A stretch of DNA of 64,000 nucleotides from Planotetraspora sp. A-T 1434 (GCF_025420585.1 NZ_JAOEGB010000001.1:704794-768793); one strand, 5' to 3'; numbered from the stretch's first letter, positions 45,946-54,213 are shown. Numbers and translations: made by a program. The notes: generated by a model not told the origin, from the letters alone.

Positions 45946-46568
45946 CCCTCACCGCGGTCATCTTGCTCGGGGCCTTTCACGGGCTCAATCCCGCGATGGG
46001 CTGGCTCTTCGCCGTCGCCCGGGGACTGCAGGAGCGCAGCCGCGACCTGCTGCTGCAGTCCCTCCCGGTCATCGCGCTGGGCCATCTCGGCTCGGTGGCG
46101 GTGGTGGTTCTCGCCGTAAGCGCCACCGGCTCCCTGGTCACCGGCTCGGCGCTCGGGATCGGCTCCGGCGTGCTGCTGGTCGGGTTCGGCCTGTGGCATC
46201 TGCTCGCCAGGCGGCACTTCCGCTGGGTCGGCATGCGGCTGTCGCTCCCGCAGTTGGCCGCCTGGTCGTTCCTCATGTCGTCCGTCCACGGCGCCGGCCT
46301 CATGCTGCTGCCCGTGCTGACGCGCATCCCCCAGAGCGGCCCCCAGAGCGGCCCCCAGAGCGGCCACCACGACCACGGCCTGTCCGGCGGCATGTTCGTC
46401 GCCGGGATCCACACGCTGTCCATGTTCGTCGTGGCGACGGTGATCGCGCTCGTCGTCTACGAGTTCGTCGGCCTGGCGGTCCTCAGGAAGGCCTGGTTCA
46501 ACCTCGACCGGATGTGGGCCTTCTCCCTGGTCGGAGTGGGCGTGTTCACCCTGGTCACGGCCTGGTGA
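45942..46568 (+). CDS. Membrane protein coupled to the selenium-binding protein gene
   Basis: 208 residues, five to six spans (AVILLGAFHGLNPAMGWLFA, SLPVIALGHLGSVAVVVLAV, SALGIGSGVLLVGFGLWHLL, MFVAGIHTLSMFVVATVIAL). The GTG overlaps the upstream stop (GTGA), so the two proteins are made together. A loop contains a triplicated QSGP repeat (12-bp DNA repeat at about 46333-46366) ending HHDHG, a plausible metal-binding spot. HGLNPAMGW and HGAGLMLLP resemble metal/cobalt-transporter-like membrane proteins; function unknown. Confidence 0.7.
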   Translation: MTLTAVILLGAFHGLNPAMGWLFAVARGLQERSRDLLLQSLPVIALGHLGSVAVVVLAVSATGSLVTGSALGIGSGVLLVGFGLWHLLARRHFRWVGMRLSLPQLAAWSFLMSSVHGAGLMLLPVLTRIPQSGPQSGPQSGHHDHGLSGGMFVAGIHTLSMFVVATVIALVVYEFVGLAVLRKAWFNLDRMWAFSLVGVGVFTLVTAW

Positions 46569-46671
46569 CAAGACGATCAAGTCACCGGCAAGCCAGAACG
46601 AAGTGAAATCCAAGACCGGCCAGGCAGAGTTTCCCCCGTAAGCAGGACCCACAGAAAGAGGGGGAACTCAC

Positions 46672-46839
46672 ATGGCCAGGAACGCCCGCACGACGATCAC
46701 GGACATCGCCGCCATCGGCACCGAGCTCGACGAGCAGCAGCTGGGCGCGATCTCCGGCGGAGAGCCGAGGGAGCTGGGGAACGGCGCGACCGAGGACCCG
46801 GAGGGTGGCTTCTCCGACTACTACCCGTGGTGCGGCTGA
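46672..46839 (+). CDS. RiPP precursor peptide, 55 residues, double-glycine leader
   Basis: ATG with GAGGGGG upstream. The leader (residues 1-30) ends LDEQQLGAISGG, the classical cleavage site of C39 peptidases; a C39-peptidase ABC exporter closes the same gene set. The 25-residue core starts EPRELGNG and ends FSDYYPWCG. It contains six acidic residues, one Thr, one Ser, no Lys and one Cys, so an ATP-grasp ligase could form at most Thr/Ser side-chain esters. A second GG (residues 45-46) would give a nine-residue core. No homologous named precursor is recognised. Confidence 0.82.
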   Translation: MARNARTTITDIAAIGTELDEQQLGAISGGEPRELGNGATEDPEGGFSDYYPWCG

Positions 46840-46884
46840 TCAGCGCCTGATGCGCACCTGATGCGCGCCTGATCCGTCGCTGAT
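46836..46884 (+). repeat. Five CTGAT words at exact 11-bp period after the precursor stop
   Basis: CTGAT occurs at 46836, 46847, 46858, 46869 and 46880. The first contains the precursor stop codon. Because 11 is not a multiple of three, the TGA triplets fall in all three frames. Confidence 0.8.
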
Positions 46885-46908
46885 GAGCGGCTGCACGGCC
46901 GCCTCTCC

Positions 46909-46940
46909 CGGAGCCTGGGCCCCTGACGGCCCAGGCTCCG
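46909..46940 (+). terminator. 13-bp hairpin between RiPP precursor and maturation genes
   Basis: CGGAGCCTGGGCC (46909-46921) pairs with GGCCCAGGCTCCG (46928-46940) over a CCTGAC loop; no T tract. Typical place for a read-through attenuator that lets the precursor be more abundant than its enzymes. Confidence 0.7.
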
Positions 46941-47038
46941 AATGTTCCGAGTGGTCAGGCCACAGCGGCGGCATGCCCGCGCTCCGGCGACCCGGGCCAC
47001 GCACCCTCCCGAGCAGCCCGCACCTTTCGAAAGTGGAC

Positions 47039-48010
47039 ATGATGACGCCCACAGTCCTCGTCCTCACCCAGGACGGTGACGAGCACGCGGATCACGTCGT
47101 GCCGATGCTTGTCGAACGTGGCGCCACGGTCGTACGGCACGACCCGGCGCGGTTTCCCAAGGACGCCGCCCTGCAGGCCGCCTTCGAGCCGCATGGACCG
47201 GCACGCCGCTCCCTCTGGCTGGGGGACGCCACCGTCGACCTGGAGACCCTGACCGCCGTGTGGTTCCGGCGGCCGAACAGCCCCGTCGTCCACGACGAGA
47301 TCGCGGGCGACGCCGCCCGCGAGTATGCCGAGCGGGAGTGCGGCCTTCTCGTCCGCGACATCTGGGAGAGCCTGGACTGCCGGCTCTTCCCGGCGAGGCA
47401 CTCCGTCCTGGACTTCGCTCAGCGCAAGCAGCATCAACTGGCCGTCGCCACACGCCTGGGTTTCGAGATCCCGCCCACTCTGATAACGACCCAGCCGGAC
47501 GAGGTCCTCGACTTCTACAACCGGCACGAGGGGCGAATCGTGTCGAAGCCCTACGGCTACCAGCCGATGAGCTCCGTCGGCGTGATGCGCTACACCGAGC
47601 AGGTCTTACCGGCCGACCTCGGCTATGTGGACGCCGTCCGGTTCTGCCCGATGATCTTCCAGGTCTACGTGCCGAAGCGGGTCGAGCTGAGAGTGACTGT
47701 CGTCGGCTCGGAGGTCTTCGCCGCCGAGATCCATTCGCAGGCCAGCAACCGGGCCCGCCACGACTGGCGGAGCTATGACCTGAAGAACACGCCGCACTTC
47801 CCGCACCGCCTTCCGGAGGACGTCCACGACCGGTGCCTCCGCCTCGTGCGGAAGCTCGGCCTGAGCTACGGGGCGATCGACCTGATCCTCACTCCGGACG
47901 GGCGATACGTGTTCCTGGAGATCAATCCCTCCGGCCAGTACCTCTGGATCGAGAGACTGACCGGGCTTCCGATCAGTGCCGCCGTCTGCGACTTCCTCCT
48001 TGGACGATGA
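47039..48010 (+). CDS. ATP-grasp peptide maturase (MvdD/graspetide-type)
   Basis: 323 residues. The C-terminal ATP-grasp end VFLEINPSGQYLWIERLTGL is close to the MvdC/MvdD pattern, with ATP/Mg-binding segments IVSKPYGYQPMSSVGVMRY, RVELRVTVVGSEVFAAEIHS and YGAIDLILTPDG. N-terminal part: VLVLTQDGDEHADHVVPMLV and AVWFRRPNSPVV. Such ligases activate Asp/Glu side chains and join them to Thr/Ser or Lys of a precursor, giving graspetides. Two ATG codons in a row (47039, 47042); either may be used. It is followed by the maturation protein one base downstream. Confidence 0.85.
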   Translation: MMTPTVLVLTQDGDEHADHVVPMLVERGATVVRHDPARFPKDAALQAAFEPHGPARRSLWLGDATVDLETLTAVWFRRPNSPVVHDEIAGDAAREYAERECGLLVRDIWESLDCRLFPARHSVLDFAQRKQHQLAVATRLGFEIPPTLITTQPDEVLDFYNRHEGRIVSKPYGYQPMSSVGVMRYTEQVLPADLGYVDAVRFCPMIFQVYVPKRVELRVTVVGSEVFAAEIHSQASNRARHDWRSYDLKNTPHFPHRLPEDVHDRCLRLVRKLGLSYGAIDLILTPDGRYVFLEINPSGQYLWIERLTGLPISAAVCDFLLGR

Positions 48011-48011
48011 C

Positions 48012-49004
48012 ATGCTCACTCAGGCGACAGCCGTACTGGAAGAGATCGCGGAGCTCGGCCCCGAGGAGGCGCGAGAGCGCCTGCGGGGGCTCCGCGAGGC
48101 CTACCCCGATCACCGGTTCAGGCTGGTCTGGCAGCGCGAGGCCCACGACGCCTCCCTCCACTACGACCTGCTGATCACTCGGCCGGATCGCTCGACGCTC
48201 TCGCTGTCCCACTGCCCGGACAGGGGGTTGCCCTGGCCGCTGCGCGGAGCCCGCGCGGCGAGCGGCAATATGGCCCTCCTGCGTGTCAACGGCATCTCGA
48301 TGGAGCTGGACCGTGTGGTCGCCGCACTCGACTTCGTCTGGGACGAGCTGCGGCTGGCCGACCGGCTTGTCGCGGCCTGCCTGCTGGAGCAGGAGCTCCA
48401 GGAGGCGCCGATCACCCTCAGCGACGCCGAGCTCCAGGAGGCGATGAACGCCTTCCGCAGGGCGAAGGGCCTGACCACTGCCGAGGCCACGTACGCCTGG
48501 ATGGAGCGGCATTCCCTGAGCCACAGCGCTCTTGAGGACATGGTCGCCGGGGAGGCGGCGGTCGCCCGCCTACGGGAGCGCGTGACAGCGGACAAGGTCG
48601 AGGCCCACTTCGCCCGGCACCGGGCCGACCACGACACAGCGAGGGTCGTACGGCTCGGCTTCCCCGACGAGGCGTCGGCACGGACGGCGGCGAGCGCCCT
48701 ACGGCACGCGGCCGGGAGCTTCTATGAGCTCGCCGAGCGCGGGGGAGTGGAAGCCGCGTTCATCGAGGTACGGCGGGCCGACGCGCCGGCCGAGGTCTTC
48801 GACGCGCGGCCGGGAACGGTGGCCGGCCCCTTCGGCGCGACCCTGTTCAAGGTGATCGAGGTGAGGACCGCGACGCTCGACGAGGCGACCCGAAAGGCCG
48901 TCCAGAAGACGCTCTTCGACGAATGGATCGAGGAACGGCGCGCCGCCTCCAAGGTCGAGTGGTTCTGGGGAAGCGCGAGCCGTACGGCCAGGCCGTCGCC
49001 ATGA
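48012..49004 (+). CDS. Putative peptide maturation system protein, parvulin-related
   Basis: 330 residues. The C-terminal half (about 165-330) has the SurA/PpiC layout: LSHSALEDMVAGEAAVARLR, VEAHFARHRADHDTARVVRL, ASALRHAAGSFYELAERGG, GTVAGPFGATLFKVIEVRTA and LFDEWIEERRAASKVEWFWG. The N-terminal half (FRLVWQREAHDASLHYDLLI) is unrecognised. I recall this type only beside ATP-grasp or other RiPP enzymes and C39 exporters (a family named peptide maturation system protein). It may hold or fold the modified peptide or leader. Its stop overlaps the next start by ATGA. Confidence 0.72.
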   Translation: MLTQATAVLEEIAELGPEEARERLRGLREAYPDHRFRLVWQREAHDASLHYDLLITRPDRSTLSLSHCPDRGLPWPLRGARAASGNMALLRVNGISMELDRVVAALDFVWDELRLADRLVAACLLEQELQEAPITLSDAELQEAMNAFRRAKGLTTAEATYAWMERHSLSHSALEDMVAGEAAVARLRERVTADKVEAHFARHRADHDTARVVRLGFPDEASARTAASALRHAAGSFYELAERGGVEAAFIEVRRADAPAEVFDARPGTVAGPFGATLFKVIEVRTATLDEATRKAVQKTLFDEWIEERRAASKVEWFWGSASRTARPSP

Positions 49005-49660
49005 GCGGGCAGGTCTTCCGGACGGCCGCGCTGCGGCGGCGGGCCGCCGCGGGTCTGCCCGCCGCGGGTCTGCCCGCCGAGGAGTTGTGGGTGACACCAC
49101 GGCGGCGCTTCGCCGTGATCTGGGGGGTCGTGCTCCTGCTCGTGCTGAGTGCCGCGGGGCTGGCCCTCATCCGGGTTCCCCGCCATGTCAGCGGGCTCGC
49201 GACGGTCAAGATGGCCGCCACGCTCACGGCGGCCTCGGGGACGAGGGGCACCGCGGTCGCTGCGGGCGCCGCGGCGAGTGGCCTGAGCCTGGTCGCGATC
49301 CTGCCCCCGAGCGCTGACCCGGTCGTCGCGGGGTCGAGGGCCCTGCTCACCCTGCCGAACCGGCCCGCGCCAGTGGACTGCGCCGTCGTCAAGGCGGCCC
49401 CGAAGACGGCAGGCCCCGGAAGCCAGAGGTGGGAGATGACGCTGACCTGCCCCGGCGACCCGGACGCCACAGGCAGCCCGGATGGGGCGCACGGCCTGGG
49501 GGCCGTGGGCGGCGGAGGAGCGGGTGCGCTGGCCGGCGGCAGCGAGCGTGCGGTGGGTGGCGGCGTCGGCACACTGACCGGCCGTGTCGTCGGCGAGGTC
49601 ACCGTCGAGCGCGGCACCGACACCGCAGGCGCTGTGCTGCTGGGTGGTGGTTCGAGATGA
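49001..49660 (+). CDS. HlyD-like membrane-anchored export accessory protein
   Basis: 219 residues: 45 cytoplasmic residues, one transmembrane helix (FAVIWGVVLLLVLSAAGLAL), then an extracytoplasmic alanine/glycine-rich region. Its position between the maturation gene and the C39 exporter, ATGA-coupled to both, is where membrane-fusion proteins sit in peptide export operons. It is about half the usual length and shows no coiled-coil hairpin, so it would be a minimal fusion-type partner. Function is from context. Confidence 0.6.
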   Translation: MSGQVFRTAALRRRAAAGLPAAGLPAEELWVTPRRRFAVIWGVVLLLVLSAAGLALIRVPRHVSGLATVKMAATLTAASGTRGTAVAAGAAASGLSLVAILPPSADPVVAGSRALLTLPNRPAPVDCAVVKAAPKTAGPGSQRWEMTLTCPGDPDATGSPDGAHGLGAVGGGGAGALAGGSERAVGGGVGTLTGRVVGEVTVERGTDTAGAVLLGGGSR

Positions 49661-51816
49661 GCCGCCGCGTGCCCGTCCGGCTGCAGAGCAGCCTCGCCGA
49701 GTGCGGGGCGGCCTGCCTGGCCATGGTGCTGGGGTTCCACGGCCGGCACGCAACCGTCCGTGAGGTGAGCGATCACGCCGGAGTGGGCAGGGACGGCCTG
49801 TCCGCCCTGGCCATCCTTCAGGTGGCGCGAGAGCACGGCCTGGTGGCGAGGGGGTTCTCCACGGAGCCCGGACGGCTCGGCGAGGTCCCGCTGCCCGCCG
49901 TGGTGCACTGGAAGTTCAACCACTTCCTCGTCGTCGAGCGATGGAGCCCCAGGCGTGTCGACGTCGTGGACCCCGCCCAGGGGCGGCGCAGGCTCACGCC
50001 GGAGGAGTTCGACGAGGGTTTCACCGGCGTCGTGCTGGCCTTCTCACCTGGTGACGGCTTCGCGAAGGCGGGCTCGCGGCGCAGGCCGTGGCTGAGGGAG
50101 TTCGTCCGGGCCATGCTGCTGACCCGCCGGGGGCTGCTCGTCCAGACGCTGGTCGTCTCGCTGATCCTGCAACTGGCCGGCCTGGTCGTGCCGGCGTTCT
50201 CGCAGATCCTGGTCGACGACGTGCTCCGGGTCCATGCCGACCGGCTGCTCGCGGTGCTCGGCGCGGGGCTCGCGATCGTCGCTCTGGCCCAGCTCGTGCT
50301 TCTCTATCTGCGGTCGATCACGCTCGTCTCGCTGCGCACCCGGGTGGACGCCGAGCTGAACGACCGGGTCGTGCGGCACCTGTTCGCCCTGCCGTACCGC
50401 TATTTCATTCACCGGGGCACCGGTGACCTGGTTCAGAGGGCGGGCAGCATCGGCGTTTTGCGGCAGATGCTGACCGGGCAGGTCACCTCGGCGCTGCTGG
50501 ACGGGCCGCTGGCGCTCGGCTACATCGTCCTGGTGCTGGTCAGGGACCCGATCTTCGGGGCCTGCCTGGTGGGGGTCGCGGCCGCGCAGGTCGCGTTGCT
50601 GCTCGCCGCCCGCGGGAACATCAGCGATCTCACGCAGCGCGGGCTGAGCGCGCAGGCCGCCACGCAGGGGCAGTTGATCGAGGCGATCGGCGGGATCGAG
50701 ACGCTCAAGGCCTCCGGCTCGGAGAAGGGGGCGGTGGATCGCTGGCGGAGGCTGTTCACGGCTCAGCTCAACGCCGACGCCCGTACGGCTGTCGCGTTCG
50801 GGACGATCGAAGCCGTGCTGGCCTGCTTCCGGTTCCTCGCCCCGGCCGGCCTGCTCTGGGCCGGCGCGTGGCGCGTGCTCGACGGCCAGCTCAGCCTGGG
50901 CGCGATGCTGGCGCTCAACGGAGTCGCCATCGCCGCGCTGACCCCGCTCGGGTCCCTGCTCACCAGCCTGCAGGTCCTGCAGCAGGCGGCGGCGCACGTG
51001 GAACGGCTGGCCGACATCATGGAGTCGGCTCCCGAGCCGCAGGGCGCGAGGGTGGTCACCCGTCTCAGCGGCCGGATCGCCCTGCGGGGGGTGTCGTTCC
51101 GCTACGACCCCCGGGCGCCGTGGACGCTGAGCGATGTGTCCATCGGGGTCGCGCCGGGCCAGAAGGTCGCGCTGGTCGGCCGGTCAGGTTCGGGCAAGAG
51201 CACTCTCGCGCGGGTGATGCTGGGCCTGCTCGACCCCACCGAGGGCTCGGTCAGCTATGACGGCATGCCGTTCACCGAGCTGGAGCGCGGCTCTCTCCGG
51301 CGGCATTTCGGCGTGGTCACCCAGGACCCGTCGCTCTTCTCCGGGACGATCAGGGAGAACATCAGCCTCGGCAACCCGGGCGCGCCCCTCGATGACGTCG
51401 TCCAAGCCGCTCGGATGGCCTGCGTCCACGACGACATCGAGCGGATGCCGCTCAACTACGAGACCCGGCTCTCGGAGGGCTCCGGCCTCTCCGGCGGGCA
51501 GCGCCAGCGCATCGCCCTGGCCCGCGCCCTGCTCGCCAGGCCGCGGATCCTGCTCCTCGACGAGGCCACGAGCAACCTGGACACGGCGACCGAGGCCGGC
51601 ATCGAGGCGAACCTCGCCGGGCTCTCGCAGACGCGCGTGGTGATCGCCCACCGTCTCAGCACGGTCAGGGACGCGGACCAGATCGTCGTGCTCGACCAGG
51701 GCCGGGTCGTCGAGCGTGGCACCCACGAGCAGCTCCTCGCCCTCGGCGGCCACTACGCCGATCTCGTCGCCCACCAGTCGGGCGACTACCTGTCCGGTGC
51801 CCACCAGGGCCTTTGA
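49657..51816 (+). CDS. Peptidase-containing ABC transporter (C39 peptidase, exporter of the RiPP)
   Basis: 719 residues. C39 peptidase (1-130): catalytic Cys in SSLAECGAACLAMVL, His in VVHWKFNHFLVVE and Asp in RVDVVDPAQGRR. Membrane domain of six spans from about 155 to 440. ATPase: Walker A GRSGSGKST, signature LSGGQRQRIALARALL, Walker B ILLLDEATSNLD. Such PCATs cut the leader after Gly-Gly and export the core. All catalytic residues are present. ATGA overlap with the preceding gene; it ends the cassette. Confidence 0.93.
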   Translation: MSRRVPVRLQSSLAECGAACLAMVLGFHGRHATVREVSDHAGVGRDGLSALAILQVAREHGLVARGFSTEPGRLGEVPLPAVVHWKFNHFLVVERWSPRRVDVVDPAQGRRRLTPEEFDEGFTGVVLAFSPGDGFAKAGSRRRPWLREFVRAMLLTRRGLLVQTLVVSLILQLAGLVVPAFSQILVDDVLRVHADRLLAVLGAGLAIVALAQLVLLYLRSITLVSLRTRVDAELNDRVVRHLFALPYRYFIHRGTGDLVQRAGSIGVLRQMLTGQVTSALLDGPLALGYIVLVLVRDPIFGACLVGVAAAQVALLLAARGNISDLTQRGLSAQAATQGQLIEAIGGIETLKASGSEKGAVDRWRRLFTAQLNADARTAVAFGTIEAVLACFRFLAPAGLLWAGAWRVLDGQLSLGAMLALNGVAIAALTPLGSLLTSLQVLQQAAAHVERLADIMESAPEPQGARVVTRLSGRIALRGVSFRYDPRAPWTLSDVSIGVAPGQKVALVGRSGSGKSTLARVMLGLLDPTEGSVSYDGMPFTELERGSLRRHFGVVTQDPSLFSGTIRENISLGNPGAPLDDVVQAARMACVHDDIERMPLNYETRLSEGSGLSGGQRQRIALARALLARPRILLLDEATSNLDTATEAGIEANLAGLSQTRVVIAHRLSTVRDADQIVVLDQGRVVERGTHEQLLALGGHYADLVAHQSGDYLSGAHQGL

Positions 51817-51932
51817 GCTGCGGGAAGCCGGCTTGGAGCCTCGGGCCGCCAGGGGCTCCGCGCGGCGCGACGAGCCCGCTCGGTTCGCAGATCACACTCA
51901 GGGAACCTTCAGGATTCTCCAAGAATTGGGCC

Positions 51933-51961
51933 TTGTCGAGTCGCCGCCCTGCCCGTAAGTG
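51933..51961 (+). promoter_or_regulatory. Candidate cellulase promoter
   Basis: TTGTCG (51933-51938), 17-bp spacer, TAAGTG (51956-51961). The palindromic operator begins at the next base, so a bound repressor would block initiation. The preceding 100 bp hold only a weak 6-bp hairpin after the exporter gene. Confidence 0.5.
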
Positions 51962-51978
51962 TTAGTAAACCTTACTAA
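51962..51978. promoter_or_regulatory. 17-bp palindromic operator upstream of the cellulase
   Basis: TTAGTAAACCTTACTAA, extendable by one base on each side (GTTAGTAA/TTACTAAC). It matches at 14 of 17 positions the site upstream of the CBM2 chitinase gene. The shape resembles ROK-family (NagC/XylR) sites; the regulator is not in this window. Confidence 0.65.
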
Positions 51979-51996
51979 CGATTGGGAGGAGTGATC

Positions 51997-54093
51997 ATGC
52001 GACGACGTTCCCCGGCCCTTGTCCTGGCCGGGTTGGTGTCGGTCGTCCTGGCGCTCGTCGTGCCGGACAGCGCGAGCGCCGCGACCCGTTACGAGGCGGA
52101 ATCGGCGACCATCTCGCAAGGAGTGGTGGAGTCCAACCACCTCGGCTTCAGCGGCACGGGCTTCGTGAACGGCGACAACGTCACCGGCAGCTACGTGGAG
52201 TGGACGGTCACCGCGCCTTCGGCGGGCACCGCGACCATCTCCCTGGGGTACGCCAACGGCACGACGATCAACCGGCCCATGGACATCAGCGTCAACGGCA
52301 CGGTGGTGTCGGCGGCCCGCGCCTTCAACGGGACGGGTAACTGGGACACCTGGGCGACCAGCACGCTCACCGCTCCCGTGAACGCCGGAACCAACACGAT
52401 CAGGGCCACCGCCACCACCGTGAACGGCGGCCCGAACCTCGACTACGTCGACCTCGACGTGACGCCCACCGCTCCGAGCTCCGAATACCAGGCGGAGAAC
52501 GCGACGATCTCCCAAGGAGTGGTGGAGTCCAACCACCTCGGCTTCACCGGCACGGGCTTCGTCAACGGCGACAACGTGGTCGGCAGCTACGTCGAGTTCA
52601 CCGTGAACGCCGCCGCCGCGGGACCGGCCTCCCTGGTCGTCCGCTTCTCCAACGGCACCACCATCGACCGGCCGATGGACATCAGCGTCAACGGCGCGGT
52701 CGTGGCGGCGAACAAGAGCTTCCCCAGCACCACCAACTGGGACACCTGGCAGGAAGCCACGGTCAACGCTTCGCTGAACGCCGGAGCCAACACCGTGCGG
52801 GCCACCGCCACCACCGCCAACGGCGGGCCGAACCTCGACCGGCTCGTCGTCTCGGGCGGCGGCGGGGAGGGCGAGCCGCCGACGGTTCCGGGCAACCCCC
52901 GGGTGACCGGCACCACCTCCAGCAGCATCAGCCTCGCGTGGGACGCCGCGACCGACAACGTGGGCGTCGTCGGCTACCGGGTCTACGAGGGCACGACCGT
53001 CGTCGCCAGTCCCACCGGCACCTCCGCCACGATCAGCGGGCTCGCGCCGTCGAGCACCCATACGTACACGATCACCGCCCTCGACGCCTCTGGCCTCGAG
53101 TCGGCCAAGAGCGCGCCGGTGACGGGCACGACCACGGGCGGCACCACCGGCGGCACCCCCGTGGCGATCAACGGGCAGCTCCACGTCTGCGGCGTTCACC
53201 TGTGCAACCAGTACAACCAGCCCATCCAGCTGCGGGGCATGAGCACCCACGGTCTCCAGTGGTACTACCAGTGCCTGAACACCGGTTCGCTCAACGCCCT
53301 GGCCACCGACTGGAACGCCGACATCATCCGGATCTCCATGTACATCCAGGAGGGCGGCTACGAGACCAACCCGAGGATGTTCACCGACCGGGTGCACAAC
53401 CTCATCGAGCAGGCCACAGCCCGCGGCATGTACGCCATCGTCGACTGGCACATGCTCAGCCCCGGTGACCCCAACTACAACCTCAGCCGTGCCAAGACGT
53501 TCTTCACCGAGATCGCCCAGCGGCACAACAACAAGGTGAATCTGCTGTATGAGATCGCCAACGAGCCGAGCGGCGTCTCGTGGTCGACCATCAAGAACTA
53601 CGCCAACAGCCTCATCCCGGTGATCCGCGCCAACGACCCGGACACCCCGATCCTCATCGGCACCCGGGCCTGGTCGTCGCTCGGCGTCTCGGACGGCTCC
53701 AGCGAGACCGAAGTGATCAACAGCCCGATCAACTTCCCCAACATCATGTACACGTTCCACTTCTACGCGGCCTCGCACGGCACGGAGTACCTCAACGCCC
53801 TGTCCCGCGCGGCCGACCGGATCCCGATGTTCGTGACCGAGTTCGGCACGCAGACCGCCTCGGGCGACGGCACGAACAACTTCACCAGGTCGCAGCAGTA
53901 CATCGACCTGATGGCCCAGAAGAAGATCAGCTGGACCAACTGGAACTACTCCGACGACTTCCGCTCGGGAGCCGTGTTCAAGGACGGCACCTGCAACGCC
54001 AACGGTCCCTGGACGGGGACCAGCTCGCTGAAGCCCGCCGGAGTGTGGGTGCGCGACCGCATCCGCACGCCCGACAACTTCCCGACCGGCTGA
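51997..54093 (+). CDS. Secreted GH5 cellulase with two CBM6/35-like modules and FN3
   Basis: 698 residues; ATG with GGGAGGAG upstream. Signal peptide 1-29 (ending DSASA). Two tandem carbohydrate-binding modules (about 30-150 and 160-285) share the word GVVESNHLGF and end in NGGPNLD; a fibronectin type III domain (about 290-375); a Thr/Gly linker; GH5 catalytic domain (about 385-695). The acid/base glutamate is in YEIANEPSGVSW and the nucleophile in FVTEFGTQTASG. The GH5 is of the endoglucanase type (MSTHGLQWYYQCLN). First gene of the glycan degradation block. Confidence 0.92.
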   Translation: MRRRSPALVLAGLVSVVLALVVPDSASAATRYEAESATISQGVVESNHLGFSGTGFVNGDNVTGSYVEWTVTAPSAGTATISLGYANGTTINRPMDISVNGTVVSAARAFNGTGNWDTWATSTLTAPVNAGTNTIRATATTVNGGPNLDYVDLDVTPTAPSSEYQAENATISQGVVESNHLGFTGTGFVNGDNVVGSYVEFTVNAAAAGPASLVVRFSNGTTIDRPMDISVNGAVVAANKSFPSTTNWDTWQEATVNASLNAGANTVRATATTANGGPNLDRLVVSGGGGEGEPPTVPGNPRVTGTTSSSISLAWDAATDNVGVVGYRVYEGTTVVASPTGTSATISGLAPSSTHTYTITALDASGLESAKSAPVTGTTTGGTTGGTPVAINGQLHVCGVHLCNQYNQPIQLRGMSTHGLQWYYQCLNTGSLNALATDWNADIIRISMYIQEGGYETNPRMFTDRVHNLIEQATARGMYAIVDWHMLSPGDPNYNLSRAKTFFTEIAQRHNNKVNLLYEIANEPSGVSWSTIKNYANSLIPVIRANDPDTPILIGTRAWSSLGVSDGSSETEVINSPINFPNIMYTFHFYAASHGTEYLNALSRAADRIPMFVTEFGTQTASGDGTNNFTRSQQYIDLMAQKKISWTNWNYSDDFRSGAVFKDGTCNANGPWTGTSSLKPAGVWVRDRIRTPDNFPTG

Positions 54094-54108
54094 ACGACCC
54101 CCGTTTCC

Positions 54109-54168
54109 AAGCACGTGTCCGAGCGCGTTTCCGAGCGCGTTTCCGAGCGCGTTTCGGAGCACGTTTCG
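54109..54168. repeat. 12-bp tandem repeat downstream of the cellulase
   Basis: Five copies of a GAGCGCGTTTCC-type unit, the second and third identical. Non-coding: it starts 15 bases after the cellulase stop. Part of the 311-bp gap that also holds the terminator and the next promoter. Confidence 0.75.
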
Positions 54169-54213
54169 GAGGAGCCGAGCTCGGGTAGGCAGAGGGCCTG
54201 AGCTTACGGCTCG

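Noticed and set aside
51991..52000. A further copy of the GTGATCATGC repeat at the cellulase start
   Set aside because: Only ten bases match, it coincides with the ribosome-site/start-codon context, and there is no 53-bp neighbour; likely chance.
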